A stretch of 64,000 nucleotides of DNA from assembly GCA_002238785.1 (NCBI GenBank), contig MPNA01000004.1:1-64000 (forward strand), given 5' to 3'. Both the position numbers and the translations under genes were made by a program. This DNA comes from a bacterium OM1 bin76 (GTDB lineage: Bacteria; Actinomycetota; Acidimicrobiia; Spongiisociales; ZC4RG35). Shown piece after piece: positions 1 to 7,595 of the stretch. How positions within the stretch are numbered: the first letter of the stretch is position 1; each line of letters starts with the position of its first letter. The notes under the pieces were generated by a model, which saw only the letters and a program-made list of their open reading frames with translations, was not told where the DNA came from and made no database searches.

Positions 1-2
1 AG

Positions 3-83
3 ACCCTGGCCACTGAACCGGTGATCGATCTGGGGGTGTATCAACGTCATGTTGAGGCACAGACCCGGAGGCGGCGGTCATGA
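3..83 (+). CDS. istA: IstA transposase, C-terminal end (partial)
   Basis: An open frame runs in from the left edge and ends with the basic tail EAQTRRRRS and a TGA at 81-83. That stop overlaps the istB start as ATGA, the arrangement seen in IS21 elements, where istA and istB are translationally coupled. Only 26 codons are visible, so the DDE catalytic domain cannot be inspected. The call rests on position and coupling with istB. Confidence 0.6.
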   Translation, partial: TLATEPVIDLGVYQRHVEAQTRRRRS

Positions 84-862
84 AACAGTCGACCTATCAA
101 CAACTCCGCAGCCATTTGGCCTATCTCGGTCTGCCGGCCGCGGCCGAGGCGCTCCCCACCCACCTAGACCATGCCCGCCAACACAACATCGGTCACACCC
201 AGTTCCTCGAAGGACTGTTACGGGTCGAGGTGGAGACCACCGAACAGCGCCGATGGGAAACCCGTTTGAAACTGGCGAACTTTCCCACCCGCTGGCAACT
301 GGGAGACTTCGACTTCAGCGCACAACCCAGCATCGACGAGAAACTGGTACGGGAACTGGTCACCGGTGGATATCTGGCTGATGCCACCAACGTGCTGTTC
401 ATCGGACCACCCGGAGTAGGCAAAACCATGCTGGCCGTCATCCTCGGCCGGGCCGCGGTGGACACCGGTCACAAGGTGTACTACACCACCGCCGCCGATT
501 TGGCGGCACGCTGCCGTAAAGCAGCCCTACAAGGAAAATGGGCCAGAACCATCCGGTTCTTCAACACCCCAAAGGTCTTGATAATTGACGAACTGGGGTA
601 TCTGCCCATGCCCGCAGAGGACGCCGCCACACTGTTCCAAGTGATCTCCAGACGCTACGGGAAAGGATCGATCATCCTCACCACCAACCTAGGAGTGGCA
701 TCATGGGGAGAGATCTTCTCCGACCACACCATCGCCGCGGCCATGCTCGACCGGCTCCTGCACAAAAGCGTGGTGTTCAACATCACCGGCGACAGCTACC
801 GCCTCAGAAGCTACCAAGCACAAGCCAGAAAACAACGACCGAAAGGAGACCCGCTAACCTAA
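80..862 (+). CDS. istB: IstB-like ATPase, IS21 transposition helper
   Basis: 260 residues, the usual length for IstB. IstB is the AAA+ ATPase that assembles on target DNA and directs the IstA transposase. Visible features are an N-terminal helical region (about 1-95), a Walker A motif GPPGVGKT near residue 110, a Walker B motif LIIDELGY near 170, and a sensor-type ILTTN segment near 200. The start ATG overlaps the istA stop. The frame is intact with all ATPase motifs, so the helper at least looks functional. Downstream lies the non-coding right end with paired repeats. It is a separate module from the metabolic genes that follow. Confidence 0.95.
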   Translation: MKQSTYQQLRSHLAYLGLPAAAEALPTHLDHARQHNIGHTQFLEGLLRVEVETTEQRRWETRLKLANFPTRWQLGDFDFSAQPSIDEKLVRELVTGGYLADATNVLFIGPPGVGKTMLAVILGRAAVDTGHKVYYTTAADLAARCRKAALQGKWARTIRFFNTPKVLIIDELGYLPMPAEDAATLFQVISRRYGKGSIILTTNLGVASWGEIFSDHTIAAAMLDRLLHKSVVFNITGDSYRLRSYQAQARKQRPKGDPLT

Positions 863-880
863 AACCACCAACCCCAGGGT

Positions 881-921
881 GGGCACTTTCGATGATCGAC
901 TCTGGGTACTTTCGCTGATCG
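881..921 (+). repeat. Paired terminal repeats of the IS21 right end
   Basis: Two 18-bp direct repeats that differ at two positions lie at 881-898 (GGGCACTTTCGATGATCG) and 904-921 (GGGTACTTTCGCTGATCG), 23 bp apart start to start. Multiple repeated motifs at each end are typical IS21 transposase binding sites. The element probably ends at 924. Confidence 0.75.
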
Positions 922-924
922 TCA

Positions 925-1227
925 TCAGCTTTGATCGCCCGTGACAAACACTGTGTGGGGTGCGGAGCCAAAGCAGCCTGGTGTCAAGCGCACCACATCA
1001 TCCACTGGCAGGACGGAGGCCCCACCAACCTCGACAACATGACCCTGCTATGCACCCGATGCCACCACAAAGTACACAACCAAAACTGGACAATCCACAA
1101 AACACCAGCCGGGAAATACACCCTACAACCACCACCCACCCAACCGAAACGCCCACCCCGCCGATCCAATCGCAACCGCTATCCCCGCAGACGCAAACGA
1201 CGACACACCACCCAACAAAGAAAATAG
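925..1227 (+). pseudogene. HNH endonuclease (DUF222/13E12-type), C-terminal fragment
   Basis: An open frame resumes directly after the IS end with SSALIARDKHCVGCG, followed by AHHIIHWQDGGPTNLDN and LLCTRCHHKVHNQ, which is the HNH nuclease core with Zn-type cysteine pairs. Actinobacterial DUF222-HNH proteins carry exactly this segment at their C-terminus after an RRALIARD-like lead-in. About 100 residues remain of an expected 400 or so. The upstream part should lie beyond the left IS end. A TTG at 931 could initiate a short product, but there is no ribosome-binding site. The basic tail (KRPPRRSNRNRYPRRR) is common in the family. Confidence 0.75.
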
Positions 1228-1305
1228 ACAAGGTCCTCTCCTAGCTCTTTGGGCAGCAAACACCAGGAGACACCACCTAGGTGGCCAGTGTGCCGTCCCC
1301 CGTAC

Positions 1306-2949
1306 TCAGGTGGAACGTGCTTGTGCAGCCAGGAGTTTGCGGTTCAGCTTGCCAGTGGAAGTCTTGGGAAGGCTGTCCACGTATTCAACTATGCGGGGGT
1401 ACTTGTAGGCGGCGAGTTGGGTCTTGACCTGGGATTGAAGTTCTTTGGTCAGGTCATCACCTCCCTGGTGTCCGTCGGCAAGCACCACCATCGCCTTGAC
1501 CACATGGCCCCTGATCTTGTCCGGGGCGGGGATGACGGCCACCTCTGCCACGGCGGGGTGGCGAACCAGCGACTCCTCCACCTCGGCAGGCCCGATGCGG
1601 TAGCCGGCGCTGGCGACCATGTCGTCATCGCGTCCCAGGAAGCGGATGTATCCGTCGGCATCGATTGTGGCCTGATCACCGGTCATGATCCAGCCGTCAC
1701 GGCGCATGCCAGCGGTCGCTTCCGGGTTGCCCCAGTACTCAAGCATCTGGGTTGGATCTCCGGGTCGAACCGCGATCTCGCCTATTTCCCCCACCGATGT
1801 CTCCCCACCATTCTCATCCAGAAGGGCCACCTCCCGCCCGGGATACGGCAGTCCCATCCAACCAGGCCGGCCGGACCACAAAGCTTCGCATCCGCCCACG
1901 AGATGGTTCACCTCGGTCAGCCCATAGAACTCGTTGATCACCGATCCCAGATCACGCTCGCTCCACTTGTGCAACTCGTCGGCCACCGACTCTCCCCCAC
2001 TGGCTATAACTCTCAGGTCGAGATCGAAGCGGGGTCCGGGATCAGGCACCTGCGCCATCACCTTCAACGCGGTGGGGGTGAGGAATGCGTGGGTGACGCC
2101 ATTGCGGCCGATCACCTCGAAGGCACGCTCGGCAGAGAAGCGCTTCTCGTCTGCCACCACCGGGCGACCAAAGACCAGAGCAGGCAGCAGGATGTCCAAC
2201 AGACCGCCCACCCAAGCCCAGTCCGACGGGGTGTAGAACACCGTGGCTTCGTCGAATTCCACATTGAAGAAGAGTTTGAAAGTCAGAAGGTAACCCTCGA
2301 GGATGCGATGGGCATGGAGGGCGCCCTTGGGGTGACCGGTGCTGCCCGACGTGTACAGCAGCAGCGCAGGATCCTCCGAGGAGGTGTCGACCGGATCGAA
2401 GTCTGGCGGATAGCCGTCGGCTTCGGAAAGCGACCGCTCGCCATCCGCTGGCTGCCCAGAGATCACCACCTCGTTCAATCCAGGCAGATCTCCGCGGACC
2501 GATCGAATTGGGTCGGCGTAAGGCTCGGCCACCACGATGACACTGGCTCCGGAGTCGGACAGGATGTGCCGGTAGGAGTCAGGACCATAGAGGATCGACA
2601 TGGGAAGGGCGGTGGCGCCCACCGAGTACACCGCCAAGTGGAGGGCGGCCAGTTCAGCACCCTGAGGCATAACCTGCGAAACCCGATCCCGGGGCTTCAC
2701 CCCCAAAGACACCAGGAAGTTCGCGTAACGCTTGGCAAGTCTGATCAACCGCCAGTACGACCAGGTGTCCCGGCGCCCATCGGCATGCTCAACATAAAGG
2801 GCGATTCGGCCCCGGTCCCCACTCCAGCGATCGAAGACCTCCGAAGCCATATTCATCCGTTCCGGGATGTCCCACTCAAAACCCTCCACCAAGGCCTCGT
2901 AGCTGCCAAAACCGAGTAGATCTGTTTCCGCAATTCGCATCAGCGCCAT
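1306..2949 (-). CDS. AMP-forming acyl-CoA synthetase (acetyl/medium-chain type)
   Basis: 547 residues of the ANL adenylating superfamily; it should activate a carboxylic acid to acyl-AMP and then acyl-CoA. The P-loop-like signature YTSGSTGHPKG is at about 199-209, the EFYGLTE motif is mid-protein, GWIMTGDQA and GRDDDM mark the hinge, and the catalytic lysine of PKTSTGKLNRK is about K534. Overall pattern is closest to acetyl-CoA/ACSM-type synthetases rather than long-chain ligases. The substrate is not determinable. The start is ATG at 2949; no clear Shine-Dalgarno is visible. The gene follows a conserved intergenic element (2988-3214) that recurs at 45.9 kb in front of an aminotransferase, suggesting shared control. 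Confidence 0.9.
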   Translation of the reverse strand: MALMRIAETDLLGFGSYEALVEGFEWDIPERMNMASEVFDRWSGDRGRIALYVEHADGRRDTWSYWRLIRLAKRYANFLVSLGVKPRDRVSQVMPQGAELAALHLAVYSVGATALPMSILYGPDSYRHILSDSGASVIVVAEPYADPIRSVRGDLPGLNEVVISGQPADGERSLSEADGYPPDFDPVDTSSEDPALLLYTSGSTGHPKGALHAHRILEGYLLTFKLFFNVEFDEATVFYTPSDWAWVGGLLDILLPALVFGRPVVADEKRFSAERAFEVIGRNGVTHAFLTPTALKVMAQVPDPGPRFDLDLRVIASGGESVADELHKWSERDLGSVINEFYGLTEVNHLVGGCEALWSGRPGWMGLPYPGREVALLDENGGETSVGEIGEIAVRPGDPTQMLEYWGNPEATAGMRRDGWIMTGDQATIDADGYIRFLGRDDDMVASAGYRIGPAEVEESLVRHPAVAEVAVIPAPDKIRGHVVKAMVVLADGHQGGDDLTKELQSQVKTQLAAYKYPRIVEYVDSLPKTSTGKLNRKLLAAQARST

Positions 2950-2987
2950 TCTAGAGAATGAGGTGTCACATGAATCCAGACAACAGA

Positions 2988-3214
2988 TCGCGAAAACCCA
3001 TACCTAATTCGCGAAAACCGGCTACAACTCTTGTCCTGTTGGGCCCCTCCCCCGCCGCCACCACCAAAAGAGGGACGCGGGCGGTTGTCGGTCCGAGGAC
3101 GCGTTCCTTTCAGATATGACCTCTCATGCAGTGGATGCTGCGCGGTCCGGGTGACGTCGGAAGGGACCGGGAGGTGTTTGGCTTATATCACTATGCGTGG
3201 GGCCTGTGACAAAG
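2988..3214 (-). repeat. Dispersed intergenic element, copy A (leader of acyl-CoA synthetase gene)
   Basis: About 230 bp matching 45920-46152 in the same order of blocks. Shared parts are TCGCGAAAACC at 2988-2998, a second CGCGAAAA box exactly 21 bp on (3010), a C-rich block starting at 3039, TATGACCTC at 3115, GGTGACGTCG at 3150, CCGGGAGGTGTTT at 3167, and an end near GACAAAG (3208-3214). Intervening bases have diverged. In both copies the gene that follows on the minus strand is metabolic and its start codon is 40-70 bases past the CGCGAAAA boxes. It fills most of the 2950-3307 gap; nothing coding is seen there. Function is unknown: promoter/operator, structured leader or small mobile repeat are all possible. 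Confidence 0.7.
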
Positions 3215-3307
3215 TTCAATGCTTTGATGCTGTGTTTTTTCGCGCCCTTTAGAGATGGGGTTCTTGGGGTGCGGCGTCTCGGTGTTTGGGGTTGGGGGTT
3301 CCGGGGT

Positions 3308-4207
3308 TCAGGGTTGAAGGCGGGAGATGCAGCGGAAGCCTATGTGGCTGGTGGAGGTGTCTGTGGTCTGGGGCTGGCGGGCTGCGGGTCGGTATCGGAA
3401 GCAGTACTGGATGGTGCACAGGTGCGATCCGCCTTTGATGACCCGGGTGGGGAGAGAATCCTGACTGGGCGGCGGGGCGCAGCAGGGTGATGTGGGGGTA
3501 CCCGCCGAGGGAAGGTGATAGGGGTCGCAGGTCCACTCCCAGACGTTCCCGGCCATGTCATGCAGGCCGTAGGGGTTGGGTGGGTAGGAACCGACCGGGC
3601 TGGTTCGGGTCCATCCGTCCAACTCGGTGTTCTCATACGGGAACCGGCCCTGCCAGGTGTTGGCCGCCGGGGTCGTTTCCTGGGGATCGTTGTCGCCCCA
3701 GGTGAACTCGGCGCCGTCCAATCCTCCCCGGGCGGCGTACTCCCATTCGGCTTCGGTGGGCAAATGCATCCCGGCCCACTGTGCGTAGGCGGCCGCGTCA
3801 GGGTAGGCCATGTGCACCACGGGATGATCATCGAGGCCATCCAGGGAGGACCCCGCGCCCAGGGGATGGCGCCAGTCGGCAGCGGGAGTCCAAGCCCACC
3901 ACTGCCGGAAGTCCGCCAGATTCACCGGGCCCGATGTCATGCGGAATACCAGCGATCCCGCCACCAGATCCCTGGGTTGCGCGTCCTCGTAGACATCAGG
4001 GTCGGGGATACGCTCAGCGACGGTCACATGGCCGGTGGCCTCCACGAATCGCCGGAACTGGCGGTTGGTAACCGGATACGCGTCTATCAGGAAGGGCGCC
4101 ACCGTGACGGTACGGGCGGGACTCTCTTCGGGGTAGTGGTAGTCAGACCCCATCAGGAACCGACCGCCGGGGACCCTGACCTGCTGATGATCGGGCGAAG
4201 TTATCAT
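3308..4207 (-). CDS. Formylglycine-generating enzyme (SUMF1/FGE family)
   Basis: 299 residues covering one FGE-sulfatase domain. Genuine FGEs oxidise a cysteine in a CxPxR-type sequence of sulfatases to formylglycine, using copper held by two cysteines. Here the C-terminal block reads GGSHLCTIQYCFRYRPAAR, so C264 and C269 occupy the positions of the two catalytic cysteines of known FGEs. The block ends TSHIGFRC. Other family landmarks are RFLMGSD, LPTEAEWEYAARGG and DMAGNVWEWTCDPY. Many paralogues lack the cysteine pair, so their presence favours a catalytic protein. No sulfatase is in the window, so the client is elsewhere. The gene is divergent from the sulfolactaldehyde-reductase-like gene, 66 bp apart. 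Confidence 0.9.
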   Translation of the reverse strand: MITSPDHQQVRVPGGRFLMGSDYHYPEESPARTVTVAPFLIDAYPVTNRQFRRFVEATGHVTVAERIPDPDVYEDAQPRDLVAGSLVFRMTSGPVNLADFRQWWAWTPAADWRHPLGAGSSLDGLDDHPVVHMAYPDAAAYAQWAGMHLPTEAEWEYAARGGLDGAEFTWGDNDPQETTPAANTWQGRFPYENTELDGWTRTSPVGSYPPNPYGLHDMAGNVWEWTCDPYHLPSAGTPTSPCCAPPPSQDSLPTRVIKGGSHLCTIQYCFRYRPAARQPQTTDTSTSHIGFRCISRLQP

Positions 4208-4238
4208 CCAACAGGCAAATTACATGTGGCCGGGGCAC

Positions 4239-4259
4239 GCCGGGCCACCCCAGCCCGGC
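4239..4259 (+). other. Short hairpin in the leader of the 4274 dehydrogenase
   Basis: A perfect 7-bp inverted repeat, GCCGGGC (4239-4245) and GCCCGGC (4253-4259), with a 7-base loop. It sits one base before the ribosome-binding site AGGGAGG (4261-4267). It could influence translation start, or be chance in GC-rich DNA. Confidence 0.35.
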
Positions 4260-4273
4260 AAGGGAGGTCCCAG

Positions 4274-5149
4274 ATGAGCAAGGTCGGTTTCATCGGCGTA
4301 GGAGTGATGGGTATGCCCATGGCCCTGAACGTGATGGCGGGGGGCCACCGGGTCCGGGCCTACGACATTTCTCCTGCCGCCCTGGAAGCCATCGGCCGAA
4401 AGGGCGCCGCGGTGGCCGGCAACCCCGCAGATGCGGCCCAGGGCGCTGATTTCGTCATAACGATGCTGCCCACCGGCGCCCACGTCGCCGATGCCGTGTT
4501 CGGCCCCGACGGCGCCGCAGAGTCACTGGGCGGCGAATCGCTGCTCATCGACATGAGCACCGGGCTTCCCGGCGACTTCGACACCCTGGCGCGACGGCTG
4601 AACGCCCAGGGCAAGCGGGCCATAGACGCACCCGTCGGACGCACCTCCAAGGAGGCGGAGAATGGGACCCTCCTGGTAATGGTGGGCGGCGACGGCGACG
4701 ACGTGGAGCGGGCCCGCCCCCTACTTGACTGCATGGGTGACACCGTAATCCACTGCGGACCCACCGGATCGGGGATACGGACCAAGCTGGTCAACAACTA
4801 CCTGTCGATCGTTTCCAACGTGGTAGTGGCCGAAGCGTTGGCCATCGCGGAAGGCGCCGGGCTGGACCGCGACAGCGTAATCGAGGTGTTGATGGGCACC
4901 ACCGCCGGGCGAGGCCATCTGGGTACCACCTACCCGGTCAAGGTCCTGGCCGGAGACCTCGAGCCCGGTTTCATGATCGACCTGGCTCTAAAAGACCTGG
5001 GTCTTGCCCTGCAGATGAGTGCCGACAACGACTCTCCCAACGTGATGGGAGCCGCGGCGATGCCCGTCTACGACGCCGCTCACCAGCAAGGAATGGGCCG
5101 ACTGGACTGGACCGCCATATACCGCATGGTGACGGGTAGGCCTACCTGA
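4274..5149 (+). CDS. Beta-hydroxyacid dehydrogenase family, 3-sulfolactaldehyde reductase-like
   Basis: 291 residues from ATG 4274, preceded by AGGGAGG. The N-terminal Rossmann motif is GFIGVGVMG and the C-terminal helical domain contains the conserved catalytic lysine K171. The segment DAPVGRTSKEA and then KLVNNYLS place R123, N174 and S178 at what I recall as the sulfonate-binding positions of E. coli YihU (3-sulfolactaldehyde reductase). The later stretch TTAGRGHLGTTYP, GDLEPGFMIDLALKDLG also tracks YihU rather than ordinary 3-hydroxyisobutyrate dehydrogenase, whose motif is DAPVSGG. Expected activity is NADH-linked interconversion of sulfolactaldehyde and 2,3-dihydroxypropane-1-sulfonate. 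No other sulfoglycolysis gene is visible. Close alternatives are tartronate semialdehyde or other hydroxyacid dehydrogenases. Confidence 0.8.
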   Translation: MSKVGFIGVGVMGMPMALNVMAGGHRVRAYDISPAALEAIGRKGAAVAGNPADAAQGADFVITMLPTGAHVADAVFGPDGAAESLGGESLLIDMSTGLPGDFDTLARRLNAQGKRAIDAPVGRTSKEAENGTLLVMVGGDGDDVERARPLLDCMGDTVIHCGPTGSGIRTKLVNNYLSIVSNVVVAEALAIAEGAGLDRDSVIEVLMGTTAGRGHLGTTYPVKVLAGDLEPGFMIDLALKDLGLALQMSADNDSPNVMGAAAMPVYDAAHQQGMGRLDWTAIYRMVTGRPT

Positions 5150-5174
5150 TCGGACCAGATCCGACCGCGAGCGT

Positions 5175-7595
5175 CTAGAGAGGGCGAACGGTGACCATGG
5201 TCGCCGAGCCCAGCGAAGATGCGCCAGGTTGATTGAAGGGCACGTAAACCACTCTATGGTGGAGAGAGGGATCGATCTCCGCCTCAACCTCCAGAACACC
5301 GTGGGACGAAGTAATCCTCACCCGGTCGCCGGGGGCCACTCCCAAACCCTCTGCGTCCAAGGGATGCAGATAAGCCGCCGCACCCGGCGCCAGAGGATGC
5401 AGCGAGGGACTCTCTCTCATCATCACCCCGTCGTCATACATGGTGCGGGCGTAGTGCAGCGCCATCTGGCCCGGCGCCGGTGACACCGAGTCGCATTCCC
5501 CATAAACCGGCACGTAGCCGAGATCCCCGCCCACCACGATCCCGTCGCGTTCCTCCCAGTCGAGTTTCTCCCAGTTCACGCCGCGGTAAATATCGGCGAC
5601 CTCCTCTACCTCCCCGCTGATCTGCTGAGCGGAAGTCAGGCCAAGATCGACACCCAACCGGGCAGCCAGATCGGCCAGGATCGCCCAATCCTCCCGGCTC
5701 TGACCCGGTCCCGGGGCCAGGCGGTTCACCTTCAGCACCCTGCTCTCCACATTGGTGATCGTGCCCTCCACCTCAGCGAACCCCATGGCGGGAAACACCA
5801 CATCCGCCAGGCCGGAACTGTCGGTGAGGAACTGATCGATCGCCACCACCAGATCTGCGTTCCCCAAAGCCCGGCGGGCCTGATCGCCATCGGGAACGTC
5901 CCGGATCGGATCTGCTCCCATCAGGACCACAGCCTGTATCTCTCCCGACTCAAGCCCTTCCAGAATTCCTCGGCAGTCCCTCCCGGAAGCGGTCGGAATA
6001 TCTCCCCAACGGTCCGCCAACATCTGATAGGCAAGAGTTCCCCGCTGCGTTCGTCCGGGGAACAGCCCCGGACTCAGCCCCATGTCAAGCGCCCCGAACA
6101 CATTGCCGCGCCGGGCCAGGGGAAGGATGCTGGCGTCGGCCAGGGTACGGACGAAAGCTGCCGTCGCCTCTGCCAGGTCGGGGCCCTCTCCGTATCCGGG
6201 CCTTCCCAGCAGGGCCACCACCGGGCCCTGGGACAACACCTCTCGCGCCTCGGCCATCCGCCCCTTGCCGGCCATCAACTCGGCCAGCACCTCCCCGCCA
6301 GCGCCTGGCTGGTAGGTGATCTTGACAGAGGCGCGGTCGTCCAGTCCGGTGCGGCGAGGATGGATCACCACCAGCCCCGCTCCCAGTTCCTGGGCCGCCC
6401 GCCTCACCCGAAGATAGAGAGTGGGGTGTTCTTCTTTCAGGTCCGGTCCCCACACCAGAATCGATCCTGCCTTGTCCAAGTCAGCGATCCGGGCGCGGTC
6501 GACCACCCTGGCCAGCAGCCGCGCATCCAGCCCGTCGTCCATCTGGCAGTCCACATTGTTGGTGCCCACCGCCGCTCGCAAGAATTTCGAGAAGGCGTAG
6601 GCCTCCTCATTGGTGGAACGCGCTCCGCCCAACCCCGCGACAGCCCTTCCGCCGGACCGGGCGATGATCTCCCTCAGAGTCCCGCCGGCATAGTCCAGGG
6701 CCTCGCCCCAGGTGGCCTCCTCCAACTCGCCCTGGGGGTTGCGGACCAGGGGCACGGTCAGCCTGGCCGGTGAGGCCACGTATTCGAAGCCGAAGCGGCA
6801 CTTGTCAGACAGCCAACCCTGGTTGGTGGGTTCGGAGTCCACTCCCAGGATGCGAAGCAACCGGTTCTGGCTGGACTGCAGATTGATGCGGTCCCCGCTC
6901 GAACAGTGCTGGCAGGTGGATTCCACCGCGGTCAGGTCCCAGGGGCGGGCCCGAAAACGATAGGGCGTGGCCGTCAAAGCCCCCACCGGACAGATCTGCA
7001 CGGTGTTGCCGGAAAAGTAGGAACGGAACGGCTCGTCAGGGAAGGTGTTGACCTGGGTGTGGTTGCCGCGGTCCTGGAACTCGATGAGCGGGTCGCCGGA
7101 GACCTCGTCGGAGAAGCGGGTGCAGCGGGCACAGAGGATGCAGCGTTCCCGGTCCAGCATCACCAACTCGGAGATGGGGATCGGCTTTTCGAAGTGGCGC
7201 TTTTCCTCCACGAACCGGCTCTCGCCCGGCCCGTAGGCCATGGTCTGGTCCTGTAGGGGGCACTCCCCCGCCCGGTCGCAGACCGGACAGTCCAGGGGAT
7301 GGTTGATCAGGAGGAACTCCAACACGCCCTCTTGGGCCTTTTTCACCGTCTCGTTGGTGGTGTCCACGGTCATTCCATCGCTGACCGGCGTGGTGCAGGA
7401 CGTGACCATCAGGGGACCCCTGGGAGTGTCGATCTCTACCAGGCACATCCGGCACATGCCCACCGGGTTCATGCGAGGGTGCCAGCAGAACCGGGGAATG
7501 TACACACCGTTGTCCTGGGCGGTCTTGATGAGCAGGTCCCCGGGCTGGGCGCTGACCTCCCGGCGGTTGATGGTGACGGTGACCGGCTCAGCCAA
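5175..7595 (-). CDS. nuoG: NADH-quinone oxidoreductase subunit G (NuoG)
   Basis: 806 residues from a TTG at 7595 that overlaps the nuoF stop by 8 bases. NuoG carries several Fe-S clusters passing electrons from NuoF toward the quinone arm. Visible are a 2Fe-2S ferredoxin domain (CWHPRMNPVGMCRMC, later SC), the His-ligated 4Fe-4S site (HPLDCPVCDRAGECPLQD), a 4Fe-4S site (CILCARCTRF with CPVGAL), then a molybdopterin-oxidoreductase-like domain ending in a molydop-binding fold. At the optional N7 site the sequence is CQHCSSGD, with Asp where the third cysteine normally is, so N7 is probably absent or altered. It is the last gene of mrp-nuoE-nuoF-nuoG and converges on the dehydrogenase ending at 5149. 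Confidence 0.95.
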   Translation of the reverse strand: MAEPVTVTINRREVSAQPGDLLIKTAQDNGVYIPRFCWHPRMNPVGMCRMCLVEIDTPRGPLMVTSCTTPVSDGMTVDTTNETVKKAQEGVLEFLLINHPLDCPVCDRAGECPLQDQTMAYGPGESRFVEEKRHFEKPIPISELVMLDRERCILCARCTRFSDEVSGDPLIEFQDRGNHTQVNTFPDEPFRSYFSGNTVQICPVGALTATPYRFRARPWDLTAVESTCQHCSSGDRINLQSSQNRLLRILGVDSEPTNQGWLSDKCRFGFEYVASPARLTVPLVRNPQGELEEATWGEALDYAGGTLREIIARSGGRAVAGLGGARSTNEEAYAFSKFLRAAVGTNNVDCQMDDGLDARLLARVVDRARIADLDKAGSILVWGPDLKEEHPTLYLRVRRAAQELGAGLVVIHPRRTGLDDRASVKITYQPGAGGEVLAELMAGKGRMAEAREVLSQGPVVALLGRPGYGEGPDLAEATAAFVRTLADASILPLARRGNVFGALDMGLSPGLFPGRTQRGTLAYQMLADRWGDIPTASGRDCRGILEGLESGEIQAVVLMGADPIRDVPDGDQARRALGNADLVVAIDQFLTDSSGLADVVFPAMGFAEVEGTITNVESRVLKVNRLAPGPGQSREDWAILADLAARLGVDLGLTSAQQISGEVEEVADIYRGVNWEKLDWEERDGIVVGGDLGYVPVYGECDSVSPAPGQMALHYARTMYDDGVMMRESPSLHPLAPGAAAYLHPLDAEGLGVAPGDRVRITSSHGVLEVEAEIDPSLHHRVVYVPFNQPGASSLGSATMVTVRPL

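Larger units (their letters stand above)
1..924 (+). mobile_element. IS21-family insertion sequence, right part
   Basis: The window opens inside an IS21-type element: the end of istA, the whole of istB, then a short non-coding right end. The right end carries two copies of an 18-bp motif (881-898 and 904-921) and finishes near 924 with CA, the usual terminal dinucleotide of this family. Immediately after it, an HNH endonuclease reading frame resumes in mid-protein, so the element appears to have interrupted that gene. The left end is outside the window, so target duplication cannot be checked. Confidence 0.85.

Noticed and set aside
1249-2919. A 556-codon open frame on the plus strand opposite the acyl-CoA synthetase
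   Set aside because: It lies entirely antisense to a gene with full ANL motifs, and its translation has no recognisable domains. Long antisense frames are expected in high-GC codon usage.
2937-3252. Short plus-strand frame within intergenic element copy A
   Set aside because: The frame is not preserved in copy B, although the nucleotide blocks are, so conservation is not at protein level.
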